Assembly: GCF_000620505.1 (NCBI RefSeq)
Contig: NZ_KK211144.1
Location: 379,681 to 443,680, forward strand
DNA length: 64,000 nucleotides
Direction of reading: 5' to 3'
DNA from: Sulfitobacter sp. 20_GPM-1509m
GTDB lineage: Bacteria; Pseudomonadota; Alphaproteobacteria; Rhodobacterales; Rhodobacteraceae
Of this stretch, positions 27,165 to 34,806 are shown piece after piece. Position numbers and translations under genes: made by a program. Position 1 is the stretch's first letter, and every line of letters starts with the position of its first letter. The notes beneath the pieces were generated by a model. That model was not told the DNA's origin. It was given only the letters and a program-made list of their open reading frames with translations, and did not search any database.

Positions 27165-27725
27165 TCAGCTTGCCGAGCGCGAAGCGTCGTCGATGATGAA
27201 CAGCCAGCCCGCGCCCGCGATATTGCGAACAACCTCGATGCCGCCGCCGGTCAGGTTCACCAGCTTTCCATCGGGATCGGTCAGTTCCAGCGCCCAGTGA
27301 TTGGTGGTCAATGAAATGTCCTTGTAGACCACATGTTTGCGGTCACCGATGTCGATCTTGGGCTTAAGCGCCAGAAGGGCCGCATAATCGGTGCGGGTGT
27401 CGGCGCTGCCGATCATCTCGACACCATCGGGATTGATATAGGTGACATCGGCATCATAGAGCGCCATCAACCCGTCCAGATCACCGGCGTTAAAGCGGCT
27501 TTGCCAGGCGTCATAAACGCCGTCCAGATCGGTGACCGGTGCAGTATTACCAGCAGCCTTTGCAAAACCACCAACGACCATGCCCCCCAGCGCGACACCC
27601 GCAGCGCCAGTCGCCATCAAACGCAGGAATCCTGCGCGCGTTATGCCATGCGCCACCGTATCCGGCGCGTTGACGGACGCACCTGTCTGCCGCTGGTGCC
27701 ACGCCTTGTAAACAGATGAAATCAT
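27165..27725 (-). CDS. SnoaL/NTF2-like domain protein with N-terminal export or anchor segment
   Basis: A 186-residue protein. Residues about 30-55 ('TRAGFLRLMATGAAGVALGGMVVGGF') form a hydrophobic segment that looks like a degenerate Tat-type signal or anchor, with only one Arg at the twin-arginine position. The rest is an NTF2-like fold ('VYDAWQSRFNAGDLDGLMALYDADVTYINPDG' in two parts; 'HWALELTDPDGK'). Similar domains are DUF4440/SnoaL proteins with diverse or unknown activity. An AGGAGGG ribosome site supports the ATG at 27725. Confidence 0.75.
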   Translation of the reverse strand: MISSVYKAWHQRQTGASVNAPDTVAHGITRAGFLRLMATGAAGVALGGMVVGGFAKAAGNTAPVTDLDGVYDAWQSRFNAGDLDGLMALYDADVTYINPDGVEMIGSADTRTDYAALLALKPKIDIGDRKHVVYKDISLTTNHWALELTDPDGKLVNLTGGGIEVVRNIAGAGWLFIIDDASRSAS

Positions 27726-27878
27726 CGCCCAACCCTCCTGAAACGCCATTGTTCGCTTCAGGCTAATCACGCGGAACCGTCCTGTTCCATTGCGCTTCAG
27801 GACGTAGTTTGTGCAGGTCAGGCCAAAGTGGCCGGGACACCCAGCGACAGCTTCAACCTGACCCGACGATCACGGGTG

Positions 27879-28817
27879 TTAGTTCACCGGCGTCAGCAGG
27901 TCATCCCCCGCAAGATGCGCCGCTACGTTGTCGCGCTGCAACTTGGCCATCGCCGCGCGTGTCTCGTGCGTGCCAGACCCCTGATGCGGTTGCAGCACCA
28001 CGTTGTCCAGCTTCTGGAACCGCGGATTCAAATGCGGCTCGCCCACGAACACGTCCAGCCCGGCACCCGCCAGCGCACCGCTTTCCAGCGCGTCCAGCAT
28101 CGCCTCTTCGTCAATCGTGCTCCCACGAGAGATGTTGATGATCACACCCTTGTCGCCCAGCGCCGCGATCACCTCTTTCGAGACGTATTTCTCGGTCGCA
28201 GGACCACCGACCAGCGCCACGAACAGGAAATCCACCGCGCGTGCCAGATCCACCGGATCGGCGTGATAGGTCCAGCCGGGCGTCTCTTTCTCAGACCGCG
28301 CATGATAGTGAATGTCGCATTTGAACGCCGCCAGACGGTCCGCAATGTCGCGCCCGATCCGGCCCATGCCCATGATCCCCACGGTGCCGCCACTGACCTT
28401 GCGGTTCAGCGGCACCGGACCCTTTTCGCCCCAGGACCCGTCGCGCACCCATGCCTCGGCCTGCCGCATCTCGCGGCCCTGCATCAGCCACATGGCCACG
28501 GCCAGATCGGCCACATCGTCGTTCAGCACATCGGGCGTGTTCGTCACCTTGATCCCGCGCGCACTGGCCGCATCCACGTCGATGGCATCATAGCCCACAC
28601 CGAAATTCGCAATCAGGCCAAGGTTGGCAAAGCGGTCCATCTCGGCCCCGCCAAAGGCATGATGCCCCTTGTAGGCAATCGCCTTGACCGCCTCACACGT
28701 CGTGGCATCCAGCGCCTCCAGCTCGTCGCGGGTGCCGACAAAGACAGGCTTCAACTCGGCAGCAAAGGCTGTGCGTTCAGCGTCGGTATAGGGGCCGATG
28801 GCGAGGATGGCGGACAT
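27879..28817 (-). CDS. D-2-hydroxyacid dehydrogenase (GhrB/hydroxypyruvate-glyoxylate reductase type)
   Basis: A 312-residue D-isomer-specific 2-hydroxyacid dehydrogenase: 'NFGVGYDAIDVDAASARGIKV', NAD-binding 'GIMGMGRIGRDIADRLAAF', catalytic Arg in 'INISRGSTIDEEAML', Glu in 'VGEPHLNP' and His in 'QPHQGSGTHETRAAM'. It could reduce hydroxypyruvate or glyoxylate. It is preceded by its own TGGTATACCA site and lies just downstream of the RuBisCO-like gene, one of whose possible products is glycolate. Confidence 0.88.
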   Translation of the reverse strand: MSAILAIGPYTDAERTAFAAELKPVFVGTRDELEALDATTCEAVKAIAYKGHHAFGGAEMDRFANLGLIANFGVGYDAIDVDAASARGIKVTNTPDVLNDDVADLAVAMWLMQGREMRQAEAWVRDGSWGEKGPVPLNRKVSGGTVGIMGMGRIGRDIADRLAAFKCDIHYHARSEKETPGWTYHADPVDLARAVDFLFVALVGGPATEKYVSKEVIAALGDKGVIINISRGSTIDEEAMLDALESGALAGAGLDVFVGEPHLNPRFQKLDNVVLQPHQGSGTHETRAAMAKLQRDNVAAHLAGDDLLTPVN

Positions 28818-28837
28818 GGGGCAACTCCTGTGCGAAA

Positions 28838-28847
28838 TGGTATACCA
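28838..28847. promoter_or_regulatory. TGGTATACCA operator, site 3
   Basis: The same 10-bp palindrome as at 21696 and 25297, 20 bases upstream of the 2-hydroxyacid dehydrogenase ATG and immediately upstream of its AGGAG ribosome site. It would overlap the transcription start region, consistent with repression. Confidence 0.65.
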
Positions 28848-28884
28848 ACGTGTCGCGACATTTGCCGCCCATGTCAACACAAGC

Positions 28885-30144
28885 TCAGCCGCGCGTCACC
28901 GCTCCCTCGAACGCTTCCAGCGCCGCCGCCAGTTCGGGATGGTCCGCCGCATAGGTCCGCACATCCACACCCTGTGCCTGTGCTGCGGCCGCCTGCCGGA
29001 AACTGGTGATGCCCGCCGCAGGCCCTGCGGGGTGGCTCATAATGCCGCCGCCTGCGCAAATCAGGAAATCATCGTTGCCCAGCGCATCGGCACTTGGCCC
29101 CACCTGCCAGGCGGTTTGACCGGACGAAAACACCGGCAACGCCCCGTGGTCGTGCCCGTCCGAGACCGGCGCCTGCACCGCCCGCGCGGCCTCGATCACC
29201 ACGTCGTCGGGTTCGGTAAACTTGCTGGCCAGCCCGTTCACATGCAGATGATCCGCCCCCGCCAGCCGCCACAGCTTTTGCATCGCGGGGTACGCGATCC
29301 CGATGTGGGGCGAGCGGGACAGCAGCCCCCAGCCGTTGCGATGCGCGTGGATCGGCAGGGGCGAACGGTCGCGCACCGCGCGCAGCCCCGCCAGCCCGAC
29401 CGAGTTCAGCGACACCATCGCACAGGTCGCCCCCAGCCCTTCCAACATCTCAAGATGTCGCCACATATCAGTGACTTCATCGGTGATGTTAAACGCATAC
29501 ATCACCTTGCGCCCGGTCACCTGCGCCGCTTCATCCAGCGCCTGCATCACCAGCCGCGCGCGCGCGTCCAAGGGGCACGCAGGCCCGTTGCCCTGCAATT
29601 CGTCGTCCTTGATAAAATCAATCCCCGCCCGCGCCAGATCACCGGCCAGTGCAGCGGTCTCCGCCGCACTCAGGCCCACGCTGGGTTTGACGATGGTGCC
29701 GATCATCGGCCCCGTTTCCACCCCCATCAGCGCCCGCGTGCCCGCCACCCCGAACTGCGGCCCCGGACAGGCGGCGGCGATGCTGTCGGGGATGTCCAGC
29801 GACAGCAGCCGGATGGCCGAGACTTCGGCCAGCTCGAACAGGTTGCCCGCCACCGTCGCCAGAATGTTGGGCAATGACGGGCCAAAGGTATCCACCGGCC
29901 AGCTCAGCGTGATGCGTCCCTGCTCGTAGCGGTCGGCCTTCAGCCGACACGGCAAGGCCGGATGGTCCGAAAATCCCGTAACCTCGACCGCCTCGACCCG
30001 TGCGGCAGAGCGCGCGCGCAGGTCGTCGGTTTCCGAGGCCAGCCGGATAAAGGTGCCGGTGGATTGCTCCCCCGCGATCACCTCTGCCGCGCGGGCCACG
30101 CCCACCGGGCTTTCAATCTCATATGTTGCCTGCAACCGTGTCAT
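28885..30144 (-). CDS. RuBisCO-like protein, 3-oxo-isoapionate 4-phosphate processing type (OiaX/OiaT-like)
   Basis: A 419-residue RuBisCO large-subunit fold. Family positions are readable: Lys153 in 'GTIVKPSVGLS' (RuBisCO Lys175), Ser155 in place of Lys177, the carbamate Lys179 with metal ligands Asp181 and Glu182 in 'DFIKDDE', His268-Arg269 in 'IHAHRNG', Lys308 at the loop-6 position, and phosphate-binding 'CAGGGIMSHP'. RuBisCO-like proteins beside ApnO and a DUF1537 kinase act on 3-oxo-isoapionate 4-phosphate, either as a decarboxylase (OiaX) or as a transcarboxylase/hydrolase (OiaT). The start at 30144 overlaps the kinase stop (ATGA). Which of the two reactions applies cannot be told by eye. 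Confidence 0.82.
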   Translation of the reverse strand: MTRLQATYEIESPVGVARAAEVIAGEQSTGTFIRLASETDDLRARSAARVEAVEVTGFSDHPALPCRLKADRYEQGRITLSWPVDTFGPSLPNILATVAGNLFELAEVSAIRLLSLDIPDSIAAACPGPQFGVAGTRALMGVETGPMIGTIVKPSVGLSAAETAALAGDLARAGIDFIKDDELQGNGPACPLDARARLVMQALDEAAQVTGRKVMYAFNITDEVTDMWRHLEMLEGLGATCAMVSLNSVGLAGLRAVRDRSPLPIHAHRNGWGLLSRSPHIGIAYPAMQKLWRLAGADHLHVNGLASKFTEPDDVVIEAARAVQAPVSDGHDHGALPVFSSGQTAWQVGPSADALGNDDFLICAGGGIMSHPAGPAAGITSFRQAAAAQAQGVDVRTYAADHPELAAALEAFEGAVTRG

Positions 30145-31481
30145 CGCGCGCCGCCTCCGTCCCGTATCCATCCAAAATAATCGCGGCTGCCCATCTGCCC
30201 GCCCTTCAGCGCCAGATGCAGCCCGTCCATCGCGCCCGTCGCATGGGCACGGCAAATCGCGGCCCCCGCAATCGTGGGCGCCACCGCCGTCAGCGCGTCG
30301 ATGCCCAAAGCGTGGCACACATGCCCCGAGGTGTCGCCGCCCGACACCACCGCACGGCCCAGCCCGCCCCGTTCGATCAACGCCCGCAAAACCCGACCCA
30401 GCGCCGCGCCGATGCGGTCGTTCACCGCAGGCAGGTCCGCCCCCGCCGCTGACCGCAAAGCCGCAACCGCCGGATCATCCGGCCCGCGTGCGGTATAGAT
30501 CAACGGCACCTGTCCCGCGTCCAAGGCTGCCAGCCCTGCCTGCACCGCCGCGTCCTCGGCGGCGGGCAACCCGTCACCACAGGCGGCCAGCACATCGAAC
30601 GCCACACCGGCAAACCCGTTGTCACAGGCCCATGCAATCTGATCTGCCGTGGTGGCCGAAACCGATCCGCTGACCACCGCCATCCGTTCGACCCGCCCCA
30701 ACCCGGCAACTGGCGCAGCCTCTGGCAACCACCCTTTTGCCCGGAAATAGGCCACCAAAGCATAGGCCGTCCCTTGCGAGCCCACCACAAACCGGTTGGC
30801 CCCGCGGTTCTCCCACAACAGCCGCCCCACCGCGACCTCGTCCGCCGGTCCCATCATGTCCACCGTCACGCCCTGCCCCGCGACCAGCGCCGCATCGGCA
30901 GGGCCTGCATCGTGCAACCCTTCCAGATCCAGACAGCCCAGCGGCATATCGGTCTGCGCCGACAGGTGCCGCGCCACGTCAGCCTCGTCCATTGGCGTCA
31001 CAGGATGGCGCGCCATCACCGGATGCCGGTCCAGCCGGAACACCCCCGCATCGGTGCCCGCGAACAACTGCCCGAACGCCTGATACCGCCGCATCTGCGG
31101 CGCCGCGACCACCACCGGAACCGCGCCGCCAAAGCGCGCCTGCCCGATGTCCATCGCCCGCCCGATGCTGCCCACATGCGGCGCGGAATCCAGTGTTGAG
31201 CAGACCTTGTACTGCACCAGCGCCGCCCCCGACGCGTTCAGCGCGTCGAATAACGCAGGCAATTCCGCGTCCATCCACGCAGGCGACCGCGTACGCGCCA
31301 TGCTGGCAATACCGATCCCCCGCAGGTCGGAGAACTGCGCCAGCCGCGCCGCATCGGGCACCTGCAAGAACAGCGTGGTCGGCAATCCGGCAAAGGCCAG
31401 CACCTCCATCACCGCCGCTGCACCGGTGAAATCATCGCCCAGCCACGCCAGCACCGGTGTATCCAAGTCTTGACCAATCAT
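30141..31481 (-). CDS. oiaK: DUF1537 four-carbon acid sugar kinase, 3-oxo-isoapionate kinase-like
   Basis: A 446-residue DUF1537 kinase with N-terminal 'WLGDDFTGAAAVMEVLAFAG', 'YKVCSTLDSAPHVGSIGRA' and C-terminal 'VSGGDTSGHVCHALG'. It overlaps the RuBisCO-like gene by 4 bases and is divergent from a FadR-type regulator. With ApnO it gives the order of the D-apionate route: oxidoisomerase, kinase, RuBisCO-like enzyme. The symbol is inferred from this context. Confidence 0.78.
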   Translation of the reverse strand: MIGQDLDTPVLAWLGDDFTGAAAVMEVLAFAGLPTTLFLQVPDAARLAQFSDLRGIGIASMARTRSPAWMDAELPALFDALNASGAALVQYKVCSTLDSAPHVGSIGRAMDIGQARFGGAVPVVVAAPQMRRYQAFGQLFAGTDAGVFRLDRHPVMARHPVTPMDEADVARHLSAQTDMPLGCLDLEGLHDAGPADAALVAGQGVTVDMMGPADEVAVGRLLWENRGANRFVVGSQGTAYALVAYFRAKGWLPEAAPVAGLGRVERMAVVSGSVSATTADQIAWACDNGFAGVAFDVLAACGDGLPAAEDAAVQAGLAALDAGQVPLIYTARGPDDPAVAALRSAAGADLPAVNDRIGAALGRVLRALIERGGLGRAVVSGGDTSGHVCHALGIDALTAVAPTIAGAAICRAHATGAMDGLHLALKGGQMGSRDYFGWIRDGGGAR

Positions 31482-31486
31482 CGCTT

Positions 31487-31504
31487 ATCTCATCATACCA
31501 GTTG
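31487..31504. promoter_or_regulatory. 18-bp regulatory element, copy 1 (oiaK / GntR divergent region)
   Basis: The minus strand reads CAACTGGTATGATGAGAT, identical over 18 bases to 33097-33114 on the plus strand. It lies 6 bases from the kinase ATG and 25 bases before the GntR ATG. It contains TGGTAT like the perfect palindromes but has a different right half. It is a likely binding site for the adjacent FadR-type regulator. Confidence 0.65.
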
Positions 31505-31528
31505 CAACCCCAGAACGCCGGAGCCGCC

Positions 31529-32236
31529 ATGTCCACGCCCACCGATCCGATCCCGCGCCGCAAGCTCTCGGACGAAGTCTTTGACCGCCTGCACGCCATG
31601 ATCATCGGCGGCGAGGTTGCCCCCGGTGATCCGATGCCGTCGGAGCGCGCGCTGATGGACCGGTTCGGCGTTGGTCGTCCCGTGGTGCGCGAAGCGTTGC
31701 AAACCCTGAACACCATGGGGCTGATCACCGTCAGCCACGGCGAACGCAGCCGCGTCAACGCCATCACCCCGAAAAGCGCGCTGGCGCAGCTGGACGGCAT
31801 GGCGCAAACGCTGCTGTCCATCGCGCCCGAGAACCTCGGCCACCTCAAGGACGCAAGGCGCATGTTCGAACTGGGCCTTGTCCGCGTCGCCGCCCTGCAA
31901 CGCACGGACGCAGACCTGACCGCCCTGCACCACCTGATCGCCATGCAGGCCGCCGCCCGTGACCAGCCAGACGACTTCGTCGCCGCCGACATCGCCTTTC
32001 ACGCGCGCATCATCGCGATTGCGGGCAATCCGGTGATCACCGCGCTTGCCGATGCCATGCTGAAATGGATTTTCCACAACCACGGCACATTGCTGCGCTG
32101 GTCGGGTCACGAGGACACCACCCTTTCCGAACATCGCCAGATCGTCGCCGCCATCGCCGCCCGTGACGCGGATGCGGCGGTGGCACTGATGGCCACGCAC
32201 CTTGACCGGTCTGCCGGATTGCAAGCGCGCGACTGA
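31529..32236 (+). CDS. GntR-family transcriptional regulator, FadR subfamily
   Basis: A 235-residue protein: winged helix-turn-helix at about residues 10-75 ('KLSDEVFDRLHAMIIGGEV', 'SERALMDRFGVGRPVVREALQTL') and an all-helical FCD effector domain with probable metal-binding His/Asp residues ('ADIAFHARIIAIAGN', 'EHRQIVAAI', 'MATHLDRS'). It lies between the divergent kinase/RuBisCO-like operon and the convergent ApnO-like gene, and probably senses an acid sugar of this pathway. The start at 31529 excludes the operator-containing upstream extension. Confidence 0.92.
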   Translation: MSTPTDPIPRRKLSDEVFDRLHAMIIGGEVAPGDPMPSERALMDRFGVGRPVVREALQTLNTMGLITVSHGERSRVNAITPKSALAQLDGMAQTLLSIAPENLGHLKDARRMFELGLVRVAALQRTDADLTALHHLIAMQAAARDQPDDFVAADIAFHARIIAIAGNPVITALADAMLKWIFHNHGTLLRWSGHEDTTLSEHRQIVAAIAARDADAAVALMATHLDRSAGLQARD

Positions 32237-32239
32237 CAT

Positions 32240-33070
32240 TCAGGTGATGCGCTGGATGCTGGCCGCGATCTCGTCAGGCTCGAACACCCGTTTCCAGTCG
32301 TCGCGCATCAACATCGGCTTGCCGAATGTGATCGCCTTGTTGCAGGCATCCGAGAACACGCCGTCGATCTCGTCAAAGATCACCGCGCCCAGAATGTTCA
32401 TGTGTCCCAACAGGAAATCGCGTGCGGCCTCTTTCGGCACGCCGCGCCGCACGACCTCGTCCATCGCCTCGCGCATCACGTCCAGCAGCGACGCACAGAC
32501 GGTTTCGGACAGGCCCGGCTCCAGCAGCGCCATCTGTTCGACCGTCACACGGTGACTGCGCGCGACGGGTGCATAGATCGCACGGCCCACTTTTTCGCCC
32601 AGGGCGTAGTGCTCTTCCGGCCCCTGCATCAGCGCATTCACGATGCCCTGTTGTGCCGCAATCCCGCCGAAATAATCCTTGCGGCCTGCCTCGGTCTGTT
32701 CATCGTTGTAGATCGGCGGGTGGCACGGGTGGGTGACGAAATAGGTCACGTCGTCCCGCTTGGGCAGATGCCCTGCAAAGGGGCCCGCCGCGTCCAGACA
32801 GACCACCATCGCGCCCGCTGGCACCATGTCGATGATCGACGCCGCCACCGCGCGGATGGCCGTATCCGGCACCGCCAGCAGCACCACATCGGCGTCCTTC
32901 AACGCCTCTTCGACCGGCACGCAATCAACGCCGATGGCATCCTTCAGGCGCGCGCGGCCAGCCTCCGAAATCTCGACGTGCGCCACGTCAAAATCCGATT
33001 GCAACAGGTTCGTGGCACTGCGCACGCCCATCTTGCCGCCTGCGCCCATCAACGCCAGTTTATGTGCCAT
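32240..33070 (-). CDS. apnO: D-apionate oxidoisomerase-like dehydrogenase (PGDH_C-type)
   Basis: A 276-residue protein: N-terminal Rossmann 'LALMGAGGKMGVRSATNLL', then a C-terminal all-helical domain of the phosphogluconate dehydrogenase C-terminal type with 'THPCHPPIYNDEQTEAGR' and 'ARSHRVTVEQMALLEPGLSE'. This family includes ApnO, which converts D-apionate to 3-oxo-isoapionate with NAD+. The kinase and RuBisCO-like genes nearby supply the next steps. A GAGGATCG ribosome site supports the ATG at 33070. The gene carries its own copy of the 18-bp element upstream. Confidence 0.78.
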   Translation of the reverse strand: MAHKLALMGAGGKMGVRSATNLLQSDFDVAHVEISEAGRARLKDAIGVDCVPVEEALKDADVVLLAVPDTAIRAVAASIIDMVPAGAMVVCLDAAGPFAGHLPKRDDVTYFVTHPCHPPIYNDEQTEAGRKDYFGGIAAQQGIVNALMQGPEEHYALGEKVGRAIYAPVARSHRVTVEQMALLEPGLSETVCASLLDVMREAMDEVVRRGVPKEAARDFLLGHMNILGAVIFDEIDGVFSDACNKAITFGKPMLMRDDWKRVFEPDEIAASIQRIT

Positions 33071-33096
33071 CTGTTCGATCCTCTTGTGCAAACCCT

Positions 33097-33114
33097 CAAC
33101 TGGTATGATGAGAT
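33097..33114. promoter_or_regulatory. 18-bp regulatory element, copy 2 (upstream of apnO)
   Basis: CAACTGGTATGATGAGAT, identical to copy 1 at 31487-31504 (opposite strand). It is 26 bases upstream of the apnO ATG, so apnO and the kinase/RuBisCO-like operon probably share a regulator. Confidence 0.65.
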
Positions 33115-33147
33115 GATATATTCACAAGTTGGAGTCAAGCACGCCCG

Positions 33148-33576
33148 TCACACCCACGCCAGCGTCAGCGCCGCCAGCACCAGGTACCGCGCGCCCTTGG
33201 CCACTGTGACCAGCACCAGAAACGTCCCGAACGGTTCGCGCATAACGCCGGCCACCACGGTCAGCGGATCGCCCACCAAAGGCAGCCAACTGCCCAGCAG
33301 CGACCACCGGCCATAGCGGTGATACCACCCCTGCGCGCGGTCCAGTTGCCGGTCCGACGCGGGAAACCAGCGCCGGTCCTTGAACCGCAACAGATAGCGC
33401 CCCAGAACCCAGTTGATGACAGAGCCCAGCACATTGCCCACCGTCGCCACCAGCAACAGCGCCACGACAGAGTGGTTGCCCGCCACCAGCAGGCCAACCA
33501 GAACCGCCTCGGATTGCATCGGCAGGATCGTCGCCGCCACCAGTGCGGATGCAAACAGGACAAGATAGGCGGTCAT
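33148..33576 (-). CDS. YqaA/DedA-family small inner-membrane protein
   Basis: A 142-residue integral membrane protein with about four hydrophobic spans and the family segments 'ILPMQSEAVLVGLLVAG', 'VATVGNVLGSVINWVLGRYL' and 'GSWLPLVGDPLTVVAGVMR'. YqaA-type proteins belong to the SNARE-associated/DedA group, thought to act in membrane lipid handling. The start at 33576 excludes a hydrophilic upstream extension. It lies between the apnO gene and the divergent ABC importer. Confidence 0.85.
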   Translation of the reverse strand: MTAYLVLFASALVAATILPMQSEAVLVGLLVAGNHSVVALLLVATVGNVLGSVINWVLGRYLLRFKDRRWFPASDRQLDRAQGWYHRYGRWSLLGSWLPLVGDPLTVVAGVMREPFGTFLVLVTVAKGARYLVLAALTLAWV

Positions 33577-33728
33577 GTGAATCTGCCTGCGGCTCCAAGG
33601 GTCCGCCCCTGATAGCCGCCCCCACCCCGCCCGCATAGCGGGTAATATGCCCTGAACACTTGAAAATCCCGTCCCTTTGGATCACTGCAATATCAACCGG
33701 ACAGATCATGCACATCAGGGAGGATACG

Positions 33729-34748
33729 ATGATCAACTTCAACCGCCGCCAGACACTGGGTCTGATCGGGGCCGCAGCCGCCACCGGACTTGCCGCCCCC
33801 GCCATCGCGCAGAACAAGAAAATCGTCGTGGGCGCGCTGCGCTTCACCTCGCATTCCGCCAGCTTTGTCGCGGTCGAGCGCGGCTATTTCGCCGAGGCAG
33901 GACTGGATGTCGAACTGCGGTTCTTCCAGGCGGCACAGCCGATGGCCGTGGCCATTGCTTCGGGTGACGTGGACTATGCCGTCACCGCCGTTTCGGGCGG
34001 CCTGATCTCGCTGGCCGACAAGGGTGCGGTCAAGGTGATCGGCGGCGGCCTGACCGAAGAGCCGGGCATTGACGGCCAGAAAATCCTGGCCTCGGATGCG
34101 GCGTTTCAGGCTGGTCTGACCGCCCCTGCGGGCCTTGCGGGCAAAAAGTTCGGCATTTCCACCGCCGGATCGTCGTTCCACTACATGGGGTCCAAAGTGG
34201 CACAGGCCGAGGGCATCGAGATGTCGTTCACGCCCCTGCAAAAGGTCGGCGCGATCATCGGCGCGCTGAAGTCGGGCCAGATCGACGCATGGTCCATCGT
34301 GCCCCACATCGCCAAGCCGCTGGCCGGTTCGGGTGCTGTGCACATCATCGGCAACATCTCGGACTACCTGCCCAACTATCAGGTCACCACGGTCTTTACC
34401 TCGACCGACAACGCCGACAACCAGCGCGACCAGACGCAGGCGTTCCTGAATGGATTCTCGAAAGGGGTGGCCGACTATAACGCCGCGATGATCGAAAAGA
34501 CCGGCGGCGCGGAAGGCGAGAAAGAGATGGTCGAGCTGATCCACAAATATGTCTACGAGGACCAGCCCATCGAAAAGGCGTCCGCGTCGATCATCAACGG
34601 CACCATGCGCCTGAACGAAGGGGCCAAGATGAACGTGGCCTCGCTGCGCGACCAGCTTGAGTGGTTCCAGTCCGAAGGTCTGGTCGATGCGGGCATCACG
34701 ATGGATACTTTCGTCGACACATCCTACGTCGAAACCTACGAGGCCTGA
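33729..34748 (+). CDS. NitT/TauT-type ABC importer substrate-binding protein
   Basis: A 339-residue exported protein. The N-terminus 'NFNRRQTLGLIGAAAATGLAAPAIA' is a good Tat signal. The mature part is NMT1/SsuA-like ('GALRFTSHSASFVAVERGYF', 'FFQAAQPMAVAIASGDVDYA', 'GALKSGQIDAWSIVPHIA'). Ligands of this group include taurine, nitrate, sulfonates, thiamine precursors and riboflavin; this one cannot be fixed. The start at 33729 follows a GGGAGG site. It is first in an operon with an ATPase and a permease. Confidence 0.88.
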   Translation: MINFNRRQTLGLIGAAAATGLAAPAIAQNKKIVVGALRFTSHSASFVAVERGYFAEAGLDVELRFFQAAQPMAVAIASGDVDYAVTAVSGGLISLADKGAVKVIGGGLTEEPGIDGQKILASDAAFQAGLTAPAGLAGKKFGISTAGSSFHYMGSKVAQAEGIEMSFTPLQKVGAIIGALKSGQIDAWSIVPHIAKPLAGSGAVHIIGNISDYLPNYQVTTVFTSTDNADNQRDQTQAFLNGFSKGVADYNAAMIEKTGGAEGEKEMVELIHKYVYEDQPIEKASASIINGTMRLNEGAKMNVASLRDQLEWFQSEGLVDAGITMDTFVDTSYVETYEA

Positions 34749-34806
34749 TTGGCCAAACGCGGCGGGCGCACCGGCCCGCCGCACCCAATTTCCCAAGGAC
34801 AGCATT

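Noticed and set aside
33577-33728. Possible TPP riboswitch in front of the NitT/TauT-type importer
   Set aside because: The conserved CTGAGA and ACCTGATCTGGGTAAT-type elements are not present, so neither a riboswitch nor a thiamine-precursor ligand can be supported.
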